A DNA stretch of 64,000 bases from Sphingomonas sp. ID1715 (GTDB lineage Bacteria; Pseudomonadota; Alphaproteobacteria; Sphingomonadales; Sphingomonadaceae): contig NZ_JABEPR010000001.1 in assembly GCF_013044515.1 (NCBI RefSeq), positions 806,001-870,000 of the forward strand, given 5' to 3'. This document shows, piece by piece, positions 1 through 9,506 of the stretch. How positions within the stretch are numbered: the stretch's first letter is position 1; the number at the start of each line of letters is the position of its first letter. Both the position numbers and the translations under genes were made by a program. The notes beneath the pieces are model-generated. The model ran no database searches. It was not told the DNA's origin and saw only the letters and a list, made by a program, of their open reading frames with translations.

Positions 1-239
1 CAGGCCGGACGCTGATCTCGCTGCCCGCCGGCCTCACCTGCATGCCTCATTGGAAGTTTGTCATCTGGACGTTTGCGGGGAGCGCAGTGTGGAATGCCGT
101 GCTCACCGGTGCCGGCGTGTATCTCGGCTCGAATTTCGAGCGACTGCAGGACTATGTCGGGCCGGTTGCGCTTGCCGTCATGGCCTTGATGATCGGCTGG
201 TATCTGTATCGCGTGGCGACATGGCGGCCCCGCGGCTAG
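1..239 (+). CDS. DedA/SNARE-associated family membrane protein (C-terminal part)
   Basis: The frame is open from base 3 and ends at the TAG at 237-239, so only about 78 C-terminal residues are in the window. They begin with ISLPAGL, resembling the conserved end of the DedA membrane-associated domain, followed by two hydrophobic segments (FVIWTFAGSAVWNAVL and VGPVALAVMALMIGWYLY). DedA proteins are inner-membrane transporters; some members flip undecaprenyl phosphate. The stop overlaps that of the convergent xerC gene. The family call rests on a short tail, so the subgroup cannot be given. Confidence 0.7.
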   Translation, partial: GRTLISLPAGLTCMPHWKFVIWTFAGSAVWNAVLTGAGVYLGSNFERLQDYVGPVALAVMALMIGWYLYRVATWRPRG

Positions 240-1225
240 GCACGCGGATGGGCGTTCCGATAGACGTCCATCAGATGCGCGGCATCCACGGCCGTATAGA
301 TCTGGGTCGAACTCAGACTCGCATGGCCGAGCAGTTCCTGAAGCGAGCGAAGATCGACGCCGCGTCCCAGCAAATGGGTGGCAAAGCTGTGGCGAAGCGC
401 GTGCGGGGTCGTCCGCTCGGATAACCCGAGCCGACCCCGCGCCCGCCGCACCGCCCGACGAACTTGCGACGGCTCGAGCGGACCGCCCCGCGCTCCCCGG
501 AACAGCGGCTGTTCAGTGGCAGGCGGATAGGGGCAAGCGGCCACATAGGCTTCGATCGCCTGCCGAACCTGCGGCAGCAGCGGGACGACCCGGGTCTTGT
601 TGCGCTTGCCGGTGACGGTCAGCGTCCCGCCGAGCGGCAGTGCCGCGCCGGTCAAACCCATTGCCTCGCCGATCCGCAACCCGCTGCCATAGAGGAGCAG
701 CAGCACCGCCAGGTCGCGGGCGCCGGTCCAGCCTTCCCGTTGCTCCGCCACGTCCTCAGCCAACGCGATCGCCTCGGCCGGCGAGACCGGGCGCGGCACG
801 CCCTTCTTGACCTTGGGACCCCGCAGCCGCGGTGCTTCGATGCCGGCGAAGCCCAGAAAGGTACGGACCGCCGACAGCTCTCGCGCCGTCGACGCATTGC
901 CGATGCCGTCCCCCCGCCGTGCCGCAAGAAACGCGCGGAGATCGGCAAGACCAAGCGCCTTCAGGTTCGGCTCGCCCCCCTGATGATCGCGCAGGAAATC
1001 GAGGAGGCGCTCGGCCGTCGCGACATAGGCGCGGACGGTGTGGATCGAGCGCCGGCGATCGCGCCGCAGGTGATCGGCGAAGGCCCCAACCAGATCCTCC
1101 CCGGCACGGGGAGGGGGACCATGCGCAGCATGGTGGAGGGGGCCCTCAGCGCCGGAACGGGCCCCCTCCACCACGACGCTCAGCGTCGCGGTCCCCCTCC
1201 CCGTACCGGGGAGGATCTGCTTCAC
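236..1225 (-). CDS. xerC: Tyrosine recombinase XerC
   Basis: Site-specific recombinase expected to act with XerD at dif to resolve chromosome dimers. The 329-aa protein has an N-terminal SAM-like core-binding domain (about 45-130) and a catalytic domain with R184 (SGLRIGE), K207, H275 and R278 (HALRHS), H301 (GHASLSS) and the tyrosine nucleophile Y310. The start is GTG; it overlaps the stop of the upstream aldolase gene as GTGA, suggesting translational coupling. Residues about 3-43 are encoded by an imperfect inverted repeat (1092-1218), so the N-terminus is repeat-derived and unlike normal XerC. No other good start exists before the core-binding domain. It could be another Xer-type recombinase, but the length and motifs favour XerC. 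Confidence 0.88.
   Translation of the reverse strand: MKQILPGTGRGTATLSVVVEGARSGAEGPLHHAAHGPPPRAGEDLVGAFADHLRRDRRRSIHTVRAYVATAERLLDFLRDHQGGEPNLKALGLADLRAFLAARRGDGIGNASTARELSAVRTFLGFAGIEAPRLRGPKVKKGVPRPVSPAEAIALAEDVAEQREGWTGARDLAVLLLLYGSGLRIGEAMGLTGAALPLGGTLTVTGKRNKTRVVPLLPQVRQAIEAYVAACPYPPATEQPLFRGARGGPLEPSQVRRAVRRARGRLGLSERTTPHALRHSFATHLLGRGVDLRSLQELLGHASLSSTQIYTAVDAAHLMDVYRNAHPRA
1092..1218. repeat. Palindromic repeat inside the xerC 5' end
   Basis: Imperfect inverted repeat: the left half starts agatcctccccggcac and the right half ends gtaccggggaggatct, with a second complementary block ggagggggcc / ggccccctcc near the centre. It lies within the xerC reading frame and contains no stop in that frame. 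Confidence 0.8.
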
Positions 1226-1875
1226 CCGATCTTCTGCCCGGACTTGGCCCAGTCGGCCATGAAGCCTTCGATGCCCTTGTCGGTGAGCGGGTGCTTGACC
1301 AGCGCGCGGATCACGGCCGGCGGCATGGTCGCGACATCGGCGCCGAGCTTGGCGCTTTCGAGCACGTGGATGGGGTGGCGGACGCTGGCGACCAGTATTT
1401 CCGTCTCGAAATCATAATTGTCGTAGATCAGCCGGATGTCGCTGATCAGCTGCATGCCGTCGAAGCCGACATCGTCGTGCCGCCCGACGAAGGGCGAGAT
1501 GAAAGTCGCGCCGGCCTTGGCCGCGAGCAGCGCCTGGTTGGCGGAGAAGCAGAGCGTGACGTTCACCATCGTGCCGTCGTCGGTCAGCCTGCGGCAGGTC
1601 TTGAGACCGTCGAGCGTCAGCGGCACCTTGATGGTCACATTGTCGGCGATCTTCCGGAGCACTTCGGCTTCCTTCATCATCGTCTCGTGATCGAGCGCCA
1701 CGACCTCGGCCGAGACCGGCCCCGGCACGATCGCGCAAATTTCCTTCACCACCTCCAAAAAGTCGCGTCCAGCCTTGTGGATCAGCGACGGGTTGGTGGT
1801 GACGCCGTCGAGCAGGCCGGTTTCGGCAAGTTCGCGAATGTCGTTGGTGTCGGCGGTATCGACGAAGAATTTCAT
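1222..1875 (-). CDS. Fructose-6-phosphate aldolase / TalC-type transaldolase
   Basis: Small class I aldolase of central sugar metabolism, of the short (about 217 aa) transaldolase/FSA subfamily. It begins [13 protein letters not shown] and has the substrate-binding TTNPSL motif at 26-31 and the Schiff-base lysine K83 in NVTIKVPLT. The ATG at 1875 is chosen because it is the conserved family start; the frame stays open upstream only through a dispersed repeat (1899-1953). It is the first gene of a two-gene unit with xerC. FSA and TalC activities cannot be told apart here; TalC is the commoner annotation. Confidence 0.9.
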   Translation of the reverse strand: MKFFVDTADTNDIRELAETGLLDGVTTNPSLIHKAGRDFLEVVKEICAIVPGPVSAEVVALDHETMMKEAEVLRKIADNVTIKVPLTLDGLKTCRRLTDDGTMVNVTLCFSANQALLAAKAGATFISPFVGRHDDVGFDGMQLISDIRLIYDNYDFETEILVASVRHPIHVLESAKLGADVATMPPAVIRALVKHPLTDKGIEGFMADWAKSGQKIG

Positions 1876-1898
1876 GCTTCGGCCAAGCTCCCAAAGCC

Positions 1899-1953
1899 CG
1901 TTTGTTTCGAGCGAAGTCGAGAAACGTGTCTCGACTTCGCTCGACACGAACGG
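1899..1953. repeat. Dispersed palindromic repeat, family A
   Basis: Inverted repeat with arms gtttcgagcgaagtcgaga and tctcgacttcgctcgacac, in the gap between the divergent aldolase and hydroxylase genes. Related copies lie at 27081 (inside mtaB), 29680, 37356 and 55829, and looser relatives at 59940 and 62843. Read on the minus strand it is open in the aldolase frame. Confidence 0.9.
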
Positions 1954-1998
1954 ACATATAAGGTCAAGCGGGAGCAGTCAGATGGTGGGGACAAGCGG

Positions 1999-3279
1999 GT
2001 GAACGAAGCGCGCGTGGCGCAACTCTTGTCGGCGGCGGCGGCCGAGCAGCGGGCGCAGCGGCCGCACGTGGCCGTGCAGTATCTGGAACAGATCGTGGCG
2101 ATCGCGCCCGACCATCCCCAGGCGCTGAACTCGCTTGGCACCCATGCGCTATCGACCGGCGACTTCGCCCGCGCCCGCGACTTGTTCACCAAGGCGGCGG
2201 CAGCCGATCCGAAAGAGCCGGTGCTGTGGCTCAACGTCGCCCGCGCCGCCCGCGAGCTTGGCGACGATGCCGGCGAACTCGCGGCCTTGGACCAGATATT
2301 GGCGATCGATGCGCGCTTCTTCATGGCGCTGCTGCGCAAGGCGCATCTGTTCCAGCGCCAGGGTCAGGCTGCTGCGGCTGCGACCTTGTGGTCGCAGGCG
2401 TCGATCGTGGCTCCGGCGGCCGAGCAACTGACACCCGAGCTGCGCGAACTGCTGGCACAAGGTCAGACCTTTGCCGCGGACTATCACCAGCGCACCGGCA
2501 GGCTGATCGACGAGGCGCTGGCGCCCGCGCGGGCGGGGCTCGACCGGCGACACGCACGGCGCTTCGACGCCGCAGTGGATGCGATGCTCGGCCGGCGCCG
2601 CATCTACGCGAACGAATGCGCCGCGCTCCACTTCCCCTTCCTGCCCGCCGACGAATATTTCGATCGTGAGCATTTTCCGTGGCTGGGCGAACTCGAAGCG
2701 GCAGCGCCCGCGATCCGCGCCGAGCTGCAGGACCTGCTCGAAAAGGGCGACGAGGGCTTCCGCCCCTATGTTCAATATCCGTCCGGCTATCCGGAAAGCA
2801 AATGGAGCCACCTCGATCATAGCGAGCGGTGGAGCGCCTATTTTCTGTGGCGCCACGGCAAGCGGGTCGACGCGCATTGCGAGCGCTGCCCGGATACGGC
2901 GGCGACGCTAGCGAAGCTGCCCCTCGCCGATCATGCCGGGCGCGCGCCGACTGCTTTCTTCTCGCTGCTGCATCCGAAGACGCGGATACCGCCACACACC
3001 GGCGTCACCAACGCGCGCACGATCATCCACCTGGCGCTGGTCGTGCCGGACGGCTGCGGCTTCCGCGTGGGCGGCGAGACGCGGCAATGGGTCGAGGGCG
3101 AGGCGTTCGCCTTCGACGACACGATCGAGCACGAAGCCTGGAACGATAGCGACCAGCTCCGCGCGGTGCTGATCCTCGACGTGTGGAATCCCTATATCAC
3201 TGTTCAGGAGCGGGAGCTCGTCAATCGCCTCTACGCCGTCGCGGACGAGCATGGGCTCAATCCGTTCCCCGACGACTGA
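1999..3279 (+). CDS. TPR protein with aspartyl/asparaginyl beta-hydroxylase domain
   Basis: Predicted Fe(II)/2-oxoglutarate-dependent hydroxylase of 426 aa. The N-terminal half (about 10-150) holds TPR-like helices such as HVAVQYLEQIVAIAPDHPQ. The C-terminal part has the Asp_Arg_Hydrox fold: the iron-binding histidine in PHTGVTNAR, a second in DDTIEHEAWN, and a downstream arginine (DQLRAVLIL) suited to the 2-oxoglutarate carboxylate. GTG at 1999 is used because it starts just before the first TPR helix; the frame continues upstream only as antisense to the aldolase and xerC. The substrate is unknown; TPR fusion suggests a protein target, but some members act on lipids or small molecules. Confidence 0.82.
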   Translation: MNEARVAQLLSAAAAEQRAQRPHVAVQYLEQIVAIAPDHPQALNSLGTHALSTGDFARARDLFTKAAAADPKEPVLWLNVARAARELGDDAGELAALDQILAIDARFFMALLRKAHLFQRQGQAAAAATLWSQASIVAPAAEQLTPELRELLAQGQTFAADYHQRTGRLIDEALAPARAGLDRRHARRFDAAVDAMLGRRRIYANECAALHFPFLPADEYFDREHFPWLGELEAAAPAIRAELQDLLEKGDEGFRPYVQYPSGYPESKWSHLDHSERWSAYFLWRHGKRVDAHCERCPDTAATLAKLPLADHAGRAPTAFFSLLHPKTRIPPHTGVTNARTIIHLALVVPDGCGFRVGGETRQWVEGEAFAFDDTIEHEAWNDSDQLRAVLILDVWNPYITVQERELVNRLYAVADEHGLNPFPDD

Positions 3280-3323
3280 CCCGCTCGGCTTGCAGCGCTG
3301 ATCCGAGCAGCTAGTGAGCGCGG

Positions 3324-5492
3324 ATGTCCCGCGCCCGCGTTCTTCTCCTCAATGCCGCGCTCGGGCCGCTCGACTATCGGGTTCCCCAAGGCATGATCGT
3401 GGAGCCGGGCTCGATCGTCGTCGCGCCTTTGGGTCCGCGCCAGTTGACCGGCGTGGTGTGGGAGCCGGAGCGGATGCCGTCGGACGCCGAGGTCGGCGAC
3501 AACCGGCTGCGCAACCTGATTGCCGTGCACGACGCGCCACCGCTCAAGGCCGAGCTGCGCCGGCTGGTCGAGTGGACGGCGGACTATTATCTCGCGCCGC
3601 CCGCTGCGGTCCTGCGCATGGCCTTGCCCTCGTCCTCGGCGCTGGAGGGCGGACGCACCGTCCTCGAATATCGCGCCACCGGGCAAGTGCCCGATCGCCT
3701 TACCCCGCAGCGCGCTCAGGCGCTGGAGAGGATCGGCGATCGGCAGGGGCTGATTCGCGAACTGGCGCTGATCGCGGGCGTCTCGGACGCGGTGATCCGC
3801 GGCCTGTGCAAGGCCGGGGCGATCGAGCCGATCGAAGTGGCGCTCGACACGCCTTTCGAGGAGCCGAATCCTGATCATGCGCCGCCCGAGCTGACCCCCG
3901 AACAAGGGGCCGCCGCCACCCGTTTCGTTCAAGCGGTGCGGGCGCGGAGTTTCCAGCCCTTCCTGCTCGACGGCGTCACCGGGTCGGGCAAGACGGAAGT
4001 CTATTTCGAGGCCATTGCCACGGCCCTGCGCGAAGACCGGCAGAGCCTCGTGCTGCTGCCCGAAATCGCGCTGACCGAGCCGTTCCTGCGCCGCTTCGCC
4101 GCACGCTTCGGCGTGCTGCCGGTCGCCTGGCATTCGGGCCTGCGCCAGTCGCATCGGCGGCGCAGCTGGCGAGCGATCGCGAGCGGCCAGGCCAAGGTGG
4201 TGGTCGGCGCGCGCTCGGCGCTGTTCCTGCCTTATGCCGATCTCGGGCTCATTGTTGTCGATGAAGCGCACGAGGCGAGCTTCAAGCAGGAAGAAGGCGT
4301 CAATTATCACGCCCGCGACACGGCAGTGATGCGCGGCCGGTTTGAGGAGATACCGGTGATCCTCGCCTCGGCCACCCCGGCGATCGAGACCCGGCACCAG
4401 GTGCAGCTCGGCCGTTACGAAGAGGTCAAGCTGCCCGCGCGCTTTGGCGGCGCCACTCTGCCGGAGATCGCGCCGATCGACCTGCTCTCCGACCCGCCGC
4501 CGCGCGGCCATTGGCTCGCTCCGACGCTGGTCCGCGCGATCGAGGACACGCTGGCGCGCGGCGAACAGGCTTTGCTGTTCCTGAACCGCCGTGGCTATGC
4601 GCCGCTGACCTTGTGCCGGCATTGCGGCCACCGCTTTCAATGCCCCAACTGCACCGCGTGGCTCGTCGAGCATCGGCTTATTCACCGGCTGCAATGCCAT
4701 CATTGCGGGCTGATCGCGAAGCCGCCCGAGCTCTGCCCCGAGTGCAAGGCGGAGGACTCGCTGGTCGCATGTGGGCCGGGCGTGGAGCGGATCGCTGATG
4801 AAGTCGCAGCCCTGTTCCCCGACGCCCCGCGCGCGATCGTCACCTCAGACACCATCTGGTCGCCCGCCAAGGCCGCCGAGTTCGTCGCGCGCATGGAGGC
4901 GAACGAGATCTCGATCGTGATCGGCACGCAGCTGGTGACCAAGGGCTATCACTTCCCGAACCTCACGCTGGTCGGCGTCGTCGATGCCGATCTCGGGCTC
5001 TCGGGCGGCGACCTGCGGGCGGCCGAGCGGACCTTCCAGCAGATCGCGCAGGTCGCCGGCCGCGCCGGGCGCGCCGCGAAACCCGGCCGCGTGTTCATCC
5101 AGACGCATGACGTCAGCGCGCCGGTTATCCAGGCGCTGGTCAGCGGCGATGCCGACAGTTTCTACGCCGCCGAAACCGATGCCCGGCACGAAGCGGGCGC
5201 CCCGCCGTTCGGGCGCATGGCCGCGATCATCGTCTCGTCCGAGAACGCGCAAGCCGCCACCGAGACGGCGCGGCTGATCGGCCGGACCGCGCCGCATGTC
5301 GAGGACATGCACGTTTTCGGCCCCGCCCCTGCCCCGCTCGCCATGCTGCGCGGCCGCCATCGCCACAGGCTGCTCGTCCACGCCACCCGTGCCCTCGACG
5401 TGCAGGACGTAATCCGCGACTGGCTCGGCAGCCTCGACTGGCCGAACAGCGTCCGCGTGAGCGTGGATGTCGATCCGTACAGCTTTCTTTGA
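3324..5492 (+). CDS. priA: Primosomal protein N' (replication restart helicase PriA)
   Basis: PriA recognises abandoned replication forks and helps reload DnaB. The 722-aa protein has the N-terminal fork-binding domain, a helicase core with Walker A GVTGSGKTE (about 217) and the DEAH box VVDEAHEA (about 311), and the zinc-binding insert with cysteine pairs CRHCGH, CPNC, CHHCG and CPEC between about 430 and 472. The late helicase motif GTQLVTKGYHFP is also present. Length and motif order match the family. The start is the ATG just before RARVLLLNAALG. Confidence 0.97.
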   Translation: MSRARVLLLNAALGPLDYRVPQGMIVEPGSIVVAPLGPRQLTGVVWEPERMPSDAEVGDNRLRNLIAVHDAPPLKAELRRLVEWTADYYLAPPAAVLRMALPSSSALEGGRTVLEYRATGQVPDRLTPQRAQALERIGDRQGLIRELALIAGVSDAVIRGLCKAGAIEPIEVALDTPFEEPNPDHAPPELTPEQGAAATRFVQAVRARSFQPFLLDGVTGSGKTEVYFEAIATALREDRQSLVLLPEIALTEPFLRRFAARFGVLPVAWHSGLRQSHRRRSWRAIASGQAKVVVGARSALFLPYADLGLIVVDEAHEASFKQEEGVNYHARDTAVMRGRFEEIPVILASATPAIETRHQVQLGRYEEVKLPARFGGATLPEIAPIDLLSDPPPRGHWLAPTLVRAIEDTLARGEQALLFLNRRGYAPLTLCRHCGHRFQCPNCTAWLVEHRLIHRLQCHHCGLIAKPPELCPECKAEDSLVACGPGVERIADEVAALFPDAPRAIVTSDTIWSPAKAAEFVARMEANEISIVIGTQLVTKGYHFPNLTLVGVVDADLGLSGGDLRAAERTFQQIAQVAGRAGRAAKPGRVFIQTHDVSAPVIQALVSGDADSFYAAETDARHEAGAPPFGRMAAIIVSSENAQAATETARLIGRTAPHVEDMHVFGPAPAPLAMLRGRHRHRLLVHATRALDVQDVIRDWLGSLDWPNSVRVSVDVDPYSFL

Positions 5493-5541
5493 CGCGATCG
5501 CCGTCGTAAGACGAAGCGGCAAAAGGTTCAGGAGAGACAGC

Positions 5542-6408
5542 GTGTTCCGTGCATTGTTCGCGGCAGCGGCCATGATCGCCGCCGCCCCTTCGTTCGCCGC
5601 CTTCAACTCGGATCGGATCACGGTCTCGACGGAAGGCTCCGGCCCCGATGTCGTGCTGGTCCATGGCCTCGCCTCGTCGCCCCGCGTGTGGAAGGGTACG
5701 ATTGAGCGAGTGCCGGGCTATCGCTATCATCTGGTGCAGATCGCCGGCATGGGCGGAGCGGCTCCGGGCGGCAACGCACAGGGTGCGGTGATCGCGCCCG
5801 TCGCCGACGAGGTCGCGCGCTACATCAGCGAAGAGAAGCTGAAATCGCCGGCGCTGATCGGCCATTCGATGGGCGGCACCATCTCGATGATGGTGGCAGC
5901 GCGATACCCGACGAGCATCTCGAAACTGATGGTTGTCGACATGCACCCGTTCATCGGGCAGATGTTCGCCGGCCCGACGGCCACAGCCGACAGCGTTCGC
6001 CCGATCGCCGACGCGATGCGCGCTCGCTCCGCCAAGGCGACGCCCGAAGAGCGCGCGGCGGAGCGCGAGAAGACCATCAACACCATGATCAACACGGTCG
6101 CGGAACGCCCCGGCCCGTTGGAGGACAGCCGCGCCAGCAATGCCGACACGGTGGCCAATGCTTTTTCCGAACTGCTGGTCACCGACCTGCGCAGTGAGCT
6201 GCCGGCGATCAAGGTGCCGACTACAATCCTCTACGTGACACCAAACGGCGCGCCGTTCACCGACGCGCAAATGGATGCGGCCTATCAAGCTGCCTACGCA
6301 CCGCTCTCGGACGCGACGGTCAAGCGCGTCCCGAACTCCGCGCATTTCATCATGCTCGACGCGCCAGATGCTTTCGCGGAAGAGGTGAAGGCGTTCATGG
6401 CCAAGTAA
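5542..6408 (+). CDS. Exported alpha/beta-fold hydrolase
   Basis: 288-aa hydrolase with an N-terminal signal peptide (ALFAAAAMIAAAPSFAA). The oxyanion region is VLVHGLASSP, the nucleophile elbow is GHSMGG with S109, and the likely catalytic histidine is in NSAHFIML near the C-terminus. GTG at 5542 is chosen because it follows a ggaga ribosome site and gives a clean signal peptide; an ATG further upstream lies inside priA. It is followed 10 bases later by a secreted serine protease gene, suggesting an envelope hydrolase operon. The substrate cannot be told. Confidence 0.85.
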   Translation: MFRALFAAAAMIAAAPSFAAFNSDRITVSTEGSGPDVVLVHGLASSPRVWKGTIERVPGYRYHLVQIAGMGGAAPGGNAQGAVIAPVADEVARYISEEKLKSPALIGHSMGGTISMMVAARYPTSISKLMVVDMHPFIGQMFAGPTATADSVRPIADAMRARSAKATPEERAAEREKTINTMINTVAERPGPLEDSRASNADTVANAFSELLVTDLRSELPAIKVPTTILYVTPNGAPFTDAQMDAAYQAAYAPLSDATVKRVPNSAHFIMLDAPDAFAEEVKAFMAK

Positions 6409-6418
6409 GGCTCAGCCA

Positions 6419-7945
6419 TTGCGTGTTCTCCAGTGGATTGCAGCTCTAGCTATAGGCTTTGGGGCCCCCGCGTTCGCCCAGGACAATCTGGACGTGGCCG
6501 CCGCGGGGCGCAGCGTGGTGCGCGTCGTGGTCGTCGCGATGGAGGATGGCGAAGCGGCGGGGATCGGCACCGGCAGCGGCGTTGCCGTCGCGCCCGACAA
6601 AATCCTGACCAACGCCCATGTCGTCACCGATGCGGCGGAGGGCGAGGCGATCATCGGGGTGGTGCCATCGGAAGGCCGGAAGCGCTTCACCGGCCGGCTG
6701 ATCGCTTATGAGCCTCAGCGCGACCTGGCACTGATCCAGCTGCTCGACGGCCGCGTGGAGCCTGGCACGATCGCAACCGGGCCGGTGCCGGATGGCGCGG
6801 CGGTGGCGGCGCTCGGCTACCCCTTCTCCGTCGATCGGGCGCGCGAGCTCAGCGCCGAGGGCTTCGTGACGCCCCAAGCGCCCGTCAAGAGCTGGGGCCG
6901 CGTCTCCGGTGGCGCCTCGTCGCAGCGCTTCGACACCGTCCTGCATGACGCGGCGATCGGCCGGGGCAATTCCGGCGGGCCGCTGGTCGATGCGTGCGGC
7001 CGAGTCGTGGGCATCAACAGCTTCGTTTCCAACTCCGAAGGCGTGGACGCCGTGTTCGGCTTTGCCGTCTCCGTCCGCGAAATCCTGCCGTTCCTGCGCG
7101 AGGCCAATGTGAAGCCGCATGTCACCGGCCTGCCCTGCCGCACAAGTGCCGAGCAGGCCGCGATCGACGAGCGGCTGGCGCGCAGTGAGGCGCAGCAGGC
7201 GGAAGCGGCGCGCAACCGCGCCGAATTGTCGCAGGAGCGGCTCGGCGCCCGCCGCCAACAGCTGCGCGACGTGGTGCTTGCCGAGCGCGACACCGGCATG
7301 GCGGTGGCCGGGCTGCTGCTCGTGTTCGGCGGACTGTTCCTGAACGGGGCGATGGTGCTCGCCCTCCATCACGACCGCAAGCTCGCGACCGCCGCAGGCG
7401 CCGCCGGCCTGCTGCTGATGGCGGGGGCGCCGATCGCCTGGGCGAATCGTCCTGACCTGGACCAGGCGGACCTGCGCCTTGCCGCCGAACAGCCTCGAAC
7501 CAAGTCGGCCGATGCTGTGCAGGGCGCCCTGCTGTGCCGACCCGACTTGGAGCGCAGTCACCTGACCGTGTCGGAACCGAGCGATCTCACTCTCGAATGG
7601 ACGGCAGGCGGCTGCGAGGGCGGCAAGTCCGCCTTTGCCGAAACGGACAGCGGTTATGAGCGCGCCGAGGTGAGCCCACGCGAAGCTATCGCCCAGCTGC
7701 GCCGGTTCGACTCGACGGCCGGGCGGCTGATGGTCGAGCGCTATTTCCTTTCGGCCGAGACCGCATCGGCGGCGCGCACGCTGCAGCGGCGGCATGCGGC
7801 GCCCGGCTGCACGGCAGAGGCCGACCGTGCCGCCGCCGAACTCAACGCCGCACTGCGCGACCTGCTGCCGCCGTCACCCAATGAAAGGCTGGTCTATTCC
7901 TGCGCCGCGGGGCAGACTGGGGAGCGTTCGCGCTCGGGGAACTAA
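6419..7945 (+). CDS. Trypsin-like serine protease with C-terminal membrane segments
   Basis: 508 aa, TTG start, signal peptide ending GAPAFAQ. The chymotrypsin-fold domain carries the triad H67 (TNAHVVTD), D102 (QRDLALIQL) and S185 (GRGNSGGPLVD), like HtrA/DegP proteases, but no PDZ domain follows. After it come a charged helical stretch rich in E, R and Q (about 240-285), two hydrophobic segments (GLLLVFGGLFLNGAMVLAL and AGAAGLLLMAGAPIAWA), and a Cys-containing C-terminal domain of unknown type. The likely topology is a periplasmic protease anchored to the inner membrane. It sits between a hydrolase and a metallopeptidase gene. Confidence 0.83.
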   Translation: MRVLQWIAALAIGFGAPAFAQDNLDVAAAGRSVVRVVVVAMEDGEAAGIGTGSGVAVAPDKILTNAHVVTDAAEGEAIIGVVPSEGRKRFTGRLIAYEPQRDLALIQLLDGRVEPGTIATGPVPDGAAVAALGYPFSVDRARELSAEGFVTPQAPVKSWGRVSGGASSQRFDTVLHDAAIGRGNSGGPLVDACGRVVGINSFVSNSEGVDAVFGFAVSVREILPFLREANVKPHVTGLPCRTSAEQAAIDERLARSEAQQAEAARNRAELSQERLGARRQQLRDVVLAERDTGMAVAGLLLVFGGLFLNGAMVLALHHDRKLATAAGAAGLLLMAGAPIAWANRPDLDQADLRLAAEQPRTKSADAVQGALLCRPDLERSHLTVSEPSDLTLEWTAGGCEGGKSAFAETDSGYERAEVSPREAIAQLRRFDSTAGRLMVERYFLSAETASAARTLQRRHAAPGCTAEADRAAAELNAALRDLLPPSPNERLVYSCAAGQTGERSRSGN

Positions 7946-7946
7946 G

Positions 7947-9503
7947 GTGCGCAAGCTTTTCTGTTCGCTCGTCCTGTTGGCAACGACAACACCCGCCCAT
8001 GCCACCTGGCGGGTCGCGGAGAGCGCGCACTTCATCATCTATTCCGAGGACAAGGCCGACAATCTGCGCGAATTCGCCGAAGAGCTTGAGCGCTACGATG
8101 CTGGTATGCGCGTGCTGCGCAATATTCCGCCGACCAGCGACAGTCCCGGCAACAAGCTGACCATCTTCGCCGTGTCGAGCGTAGGCGCGGTGCAGAAGCT
8201 CGCCGGCGGCAACGGCCTCATCGCGGGCTTCTACAATCCGCGCGCTGGCGGCTCGGTCGCCTTCGTGCCGCGGCGGATGAGCGGCGGCCGCGGCGAACTG
8301 AATGCGGAGGAAGTGCTGCGCCACGAATATGCGCACCATTTCATGTTCCGGAACATGCCCGCCGCCTTTCCGATCTGGTTCAGCGAAGGCTTTGCCGAGT
8401 TCAACTCGACCGCGCGGGTGCAGCCCGACGGCTCGATCGACTTCGGGCTGCCCGCCCAGCACCGCTCGATGGAGCTGTTCTGGCTCGGCTCGCTGCCGAT
8501 CGAGACCTTGCTGCAGCCGGACGTGACCAAGCTGAGCGGCACCCAGACGCTGCTGCTCTACGGGCGTGGCTGGCTGCTCACCCATTTCCTCAGCATGTCG
8601 GTCGAGCGCAAGGGACAGCTCGGCAAATATCTGCAGGCGGTGAATGCGGGCAAATCGAGCCTCGATGCCGCCAAGGAGGCGTTCGGCGACCTGAAGAGGC
8701 TGGATGCGCAACTCGACAGCTACAAGCGGGCGAAGATGACCTATCTGCGCCTGCCCGCCTCCAAGATCGCGATCGGTCCGGTTACGGTGCGGGAGCTTTC
8801 CGAAGGCGCGGAGGCGATGGTCCCGGTCTTCTTCCGCCCGCGAAAGGGCGTCACGCCGGAAGAAGCCAAGTCGCTGGTCGGCACGGCGCGGAAGGTCGCG
8901 GCGCGTTATCCCGACGACCTGTTTGTGCTGCTGCGCCTCGCGGAAGCGGAGTTCGATGCCGCCAATCTTGTCGAAGCCGAGGCGGCTGCCGACCGGGCGC
9001 TCGCCAAGGACCCGAATTCGCTCGACGCCCTGCTGTACAAAGGTCGGGTGGCAGTCGCGCGTCTCGCCAGGGACAAGTCGACGGACGCGAAAGCCTGGAC
9101 CGAGGCGCGGCGCTGGTTCACGCGCGCCAATCGCGCGGACTCCAGCGCCCCCGAACCGCCGGTGGAGTTCTACCAGAGCTTCGTTGCGCAGGGGATCGAA
9201 CCCACCGCCAATGCCGCCGCGGGGCTGAAGGCGGCGCTGTCGCTCGCGCCCGAGGACTGGCGGCTGCGCTTCGTCGTCGCCCGCCAGATGCTGCGCGAGG
9301 GCAAGGCGGCCGAGGCGCGCACCACGCTCGCGGTTGCCGCCTATGGCGGTCACTCGGAAGGTGCGAGCGCGTTCGCCACCACGCTGATCGGGGCCATCGA
9401 CAAGGGCGGCGCCGCCGGCGCGCTCAAGACCTGGACCACCGCGGAGGAAGAGATCGAGAAGGCGGCTGCCAAGAAGACCAAGGGGGGCAAGGACGACGGC
9501 TGA
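7947..9503 (+). CDS. Exported zinc metallopeptidase-like protein with TPR repeats
   Basis: 518 aa with a short signal peptide (LFCSLVLLATTTPAHA). A gluzincin-type site is visible: HEYAH (H126, E127, H130) followed by a candidate third ligand E147 in WFSEGFAEF. This arrangement recalls DUF1570-like peptidases. The C-terminal half contains TPR-like helices (RLAEAEFDAANLVEAEAAA and following). The GTG start lies one base after the TAA of the serine protease gene, which implies translational coupling. Catalytic activity and substrate are inference. Confidence 0.8.
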   Translation: MRKLFCSLVLLATTTPAHATWRVAESAHFIIYSEDKADNLREFAEELERYDAGMRVLRNIPPTSDSPGNKLTIFAVSSVGAVQKLAGGNGLIAGFYNPRAGGSVAFVPRRMSGGRGELNAEEVLRHEYAHHFMFRNMPAAFPIWFSEGFAEFNSTARVQPDGSIDFGLPAQHRSMELFWLGSLPIETLLQPDVTKLSGTQTLLLYGRGWLLTHFLSMSVERKGQLGKYLQAVNAGKSSLDAAKEAFGDLKRLDAQLDSYKRAKMTYLRLPASKIAIGPVTVRELSEGAEAMVPVFFRPRKGVTPEEAKSLVGTARKVAARYPDDLFVLLRLAEAEFDAANLVEAEAAADRALAKDPNSLDALLYKGRVAVARLARDKSTDAKAWTEARRWFTRANRADSSAPEPPVEFYQSFVAQGIEPTANAAAGLKAALSLAPEDWRLRFVVARQMLREGKAAEARTTLAVAAYGGHSEGASAFATTLIGAIDKGGAAGALKTWTTAEEEIEKAAAKKTKGGKDDG

Positions 9504-9506
9504 CGC

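Noticed and set aside
832-1998. Upstream extension of the hydroxylase gene to 832
   Set aside because: That part is antisense to xerC and the aldolase; the GTG at 1999 begins the TPR region.
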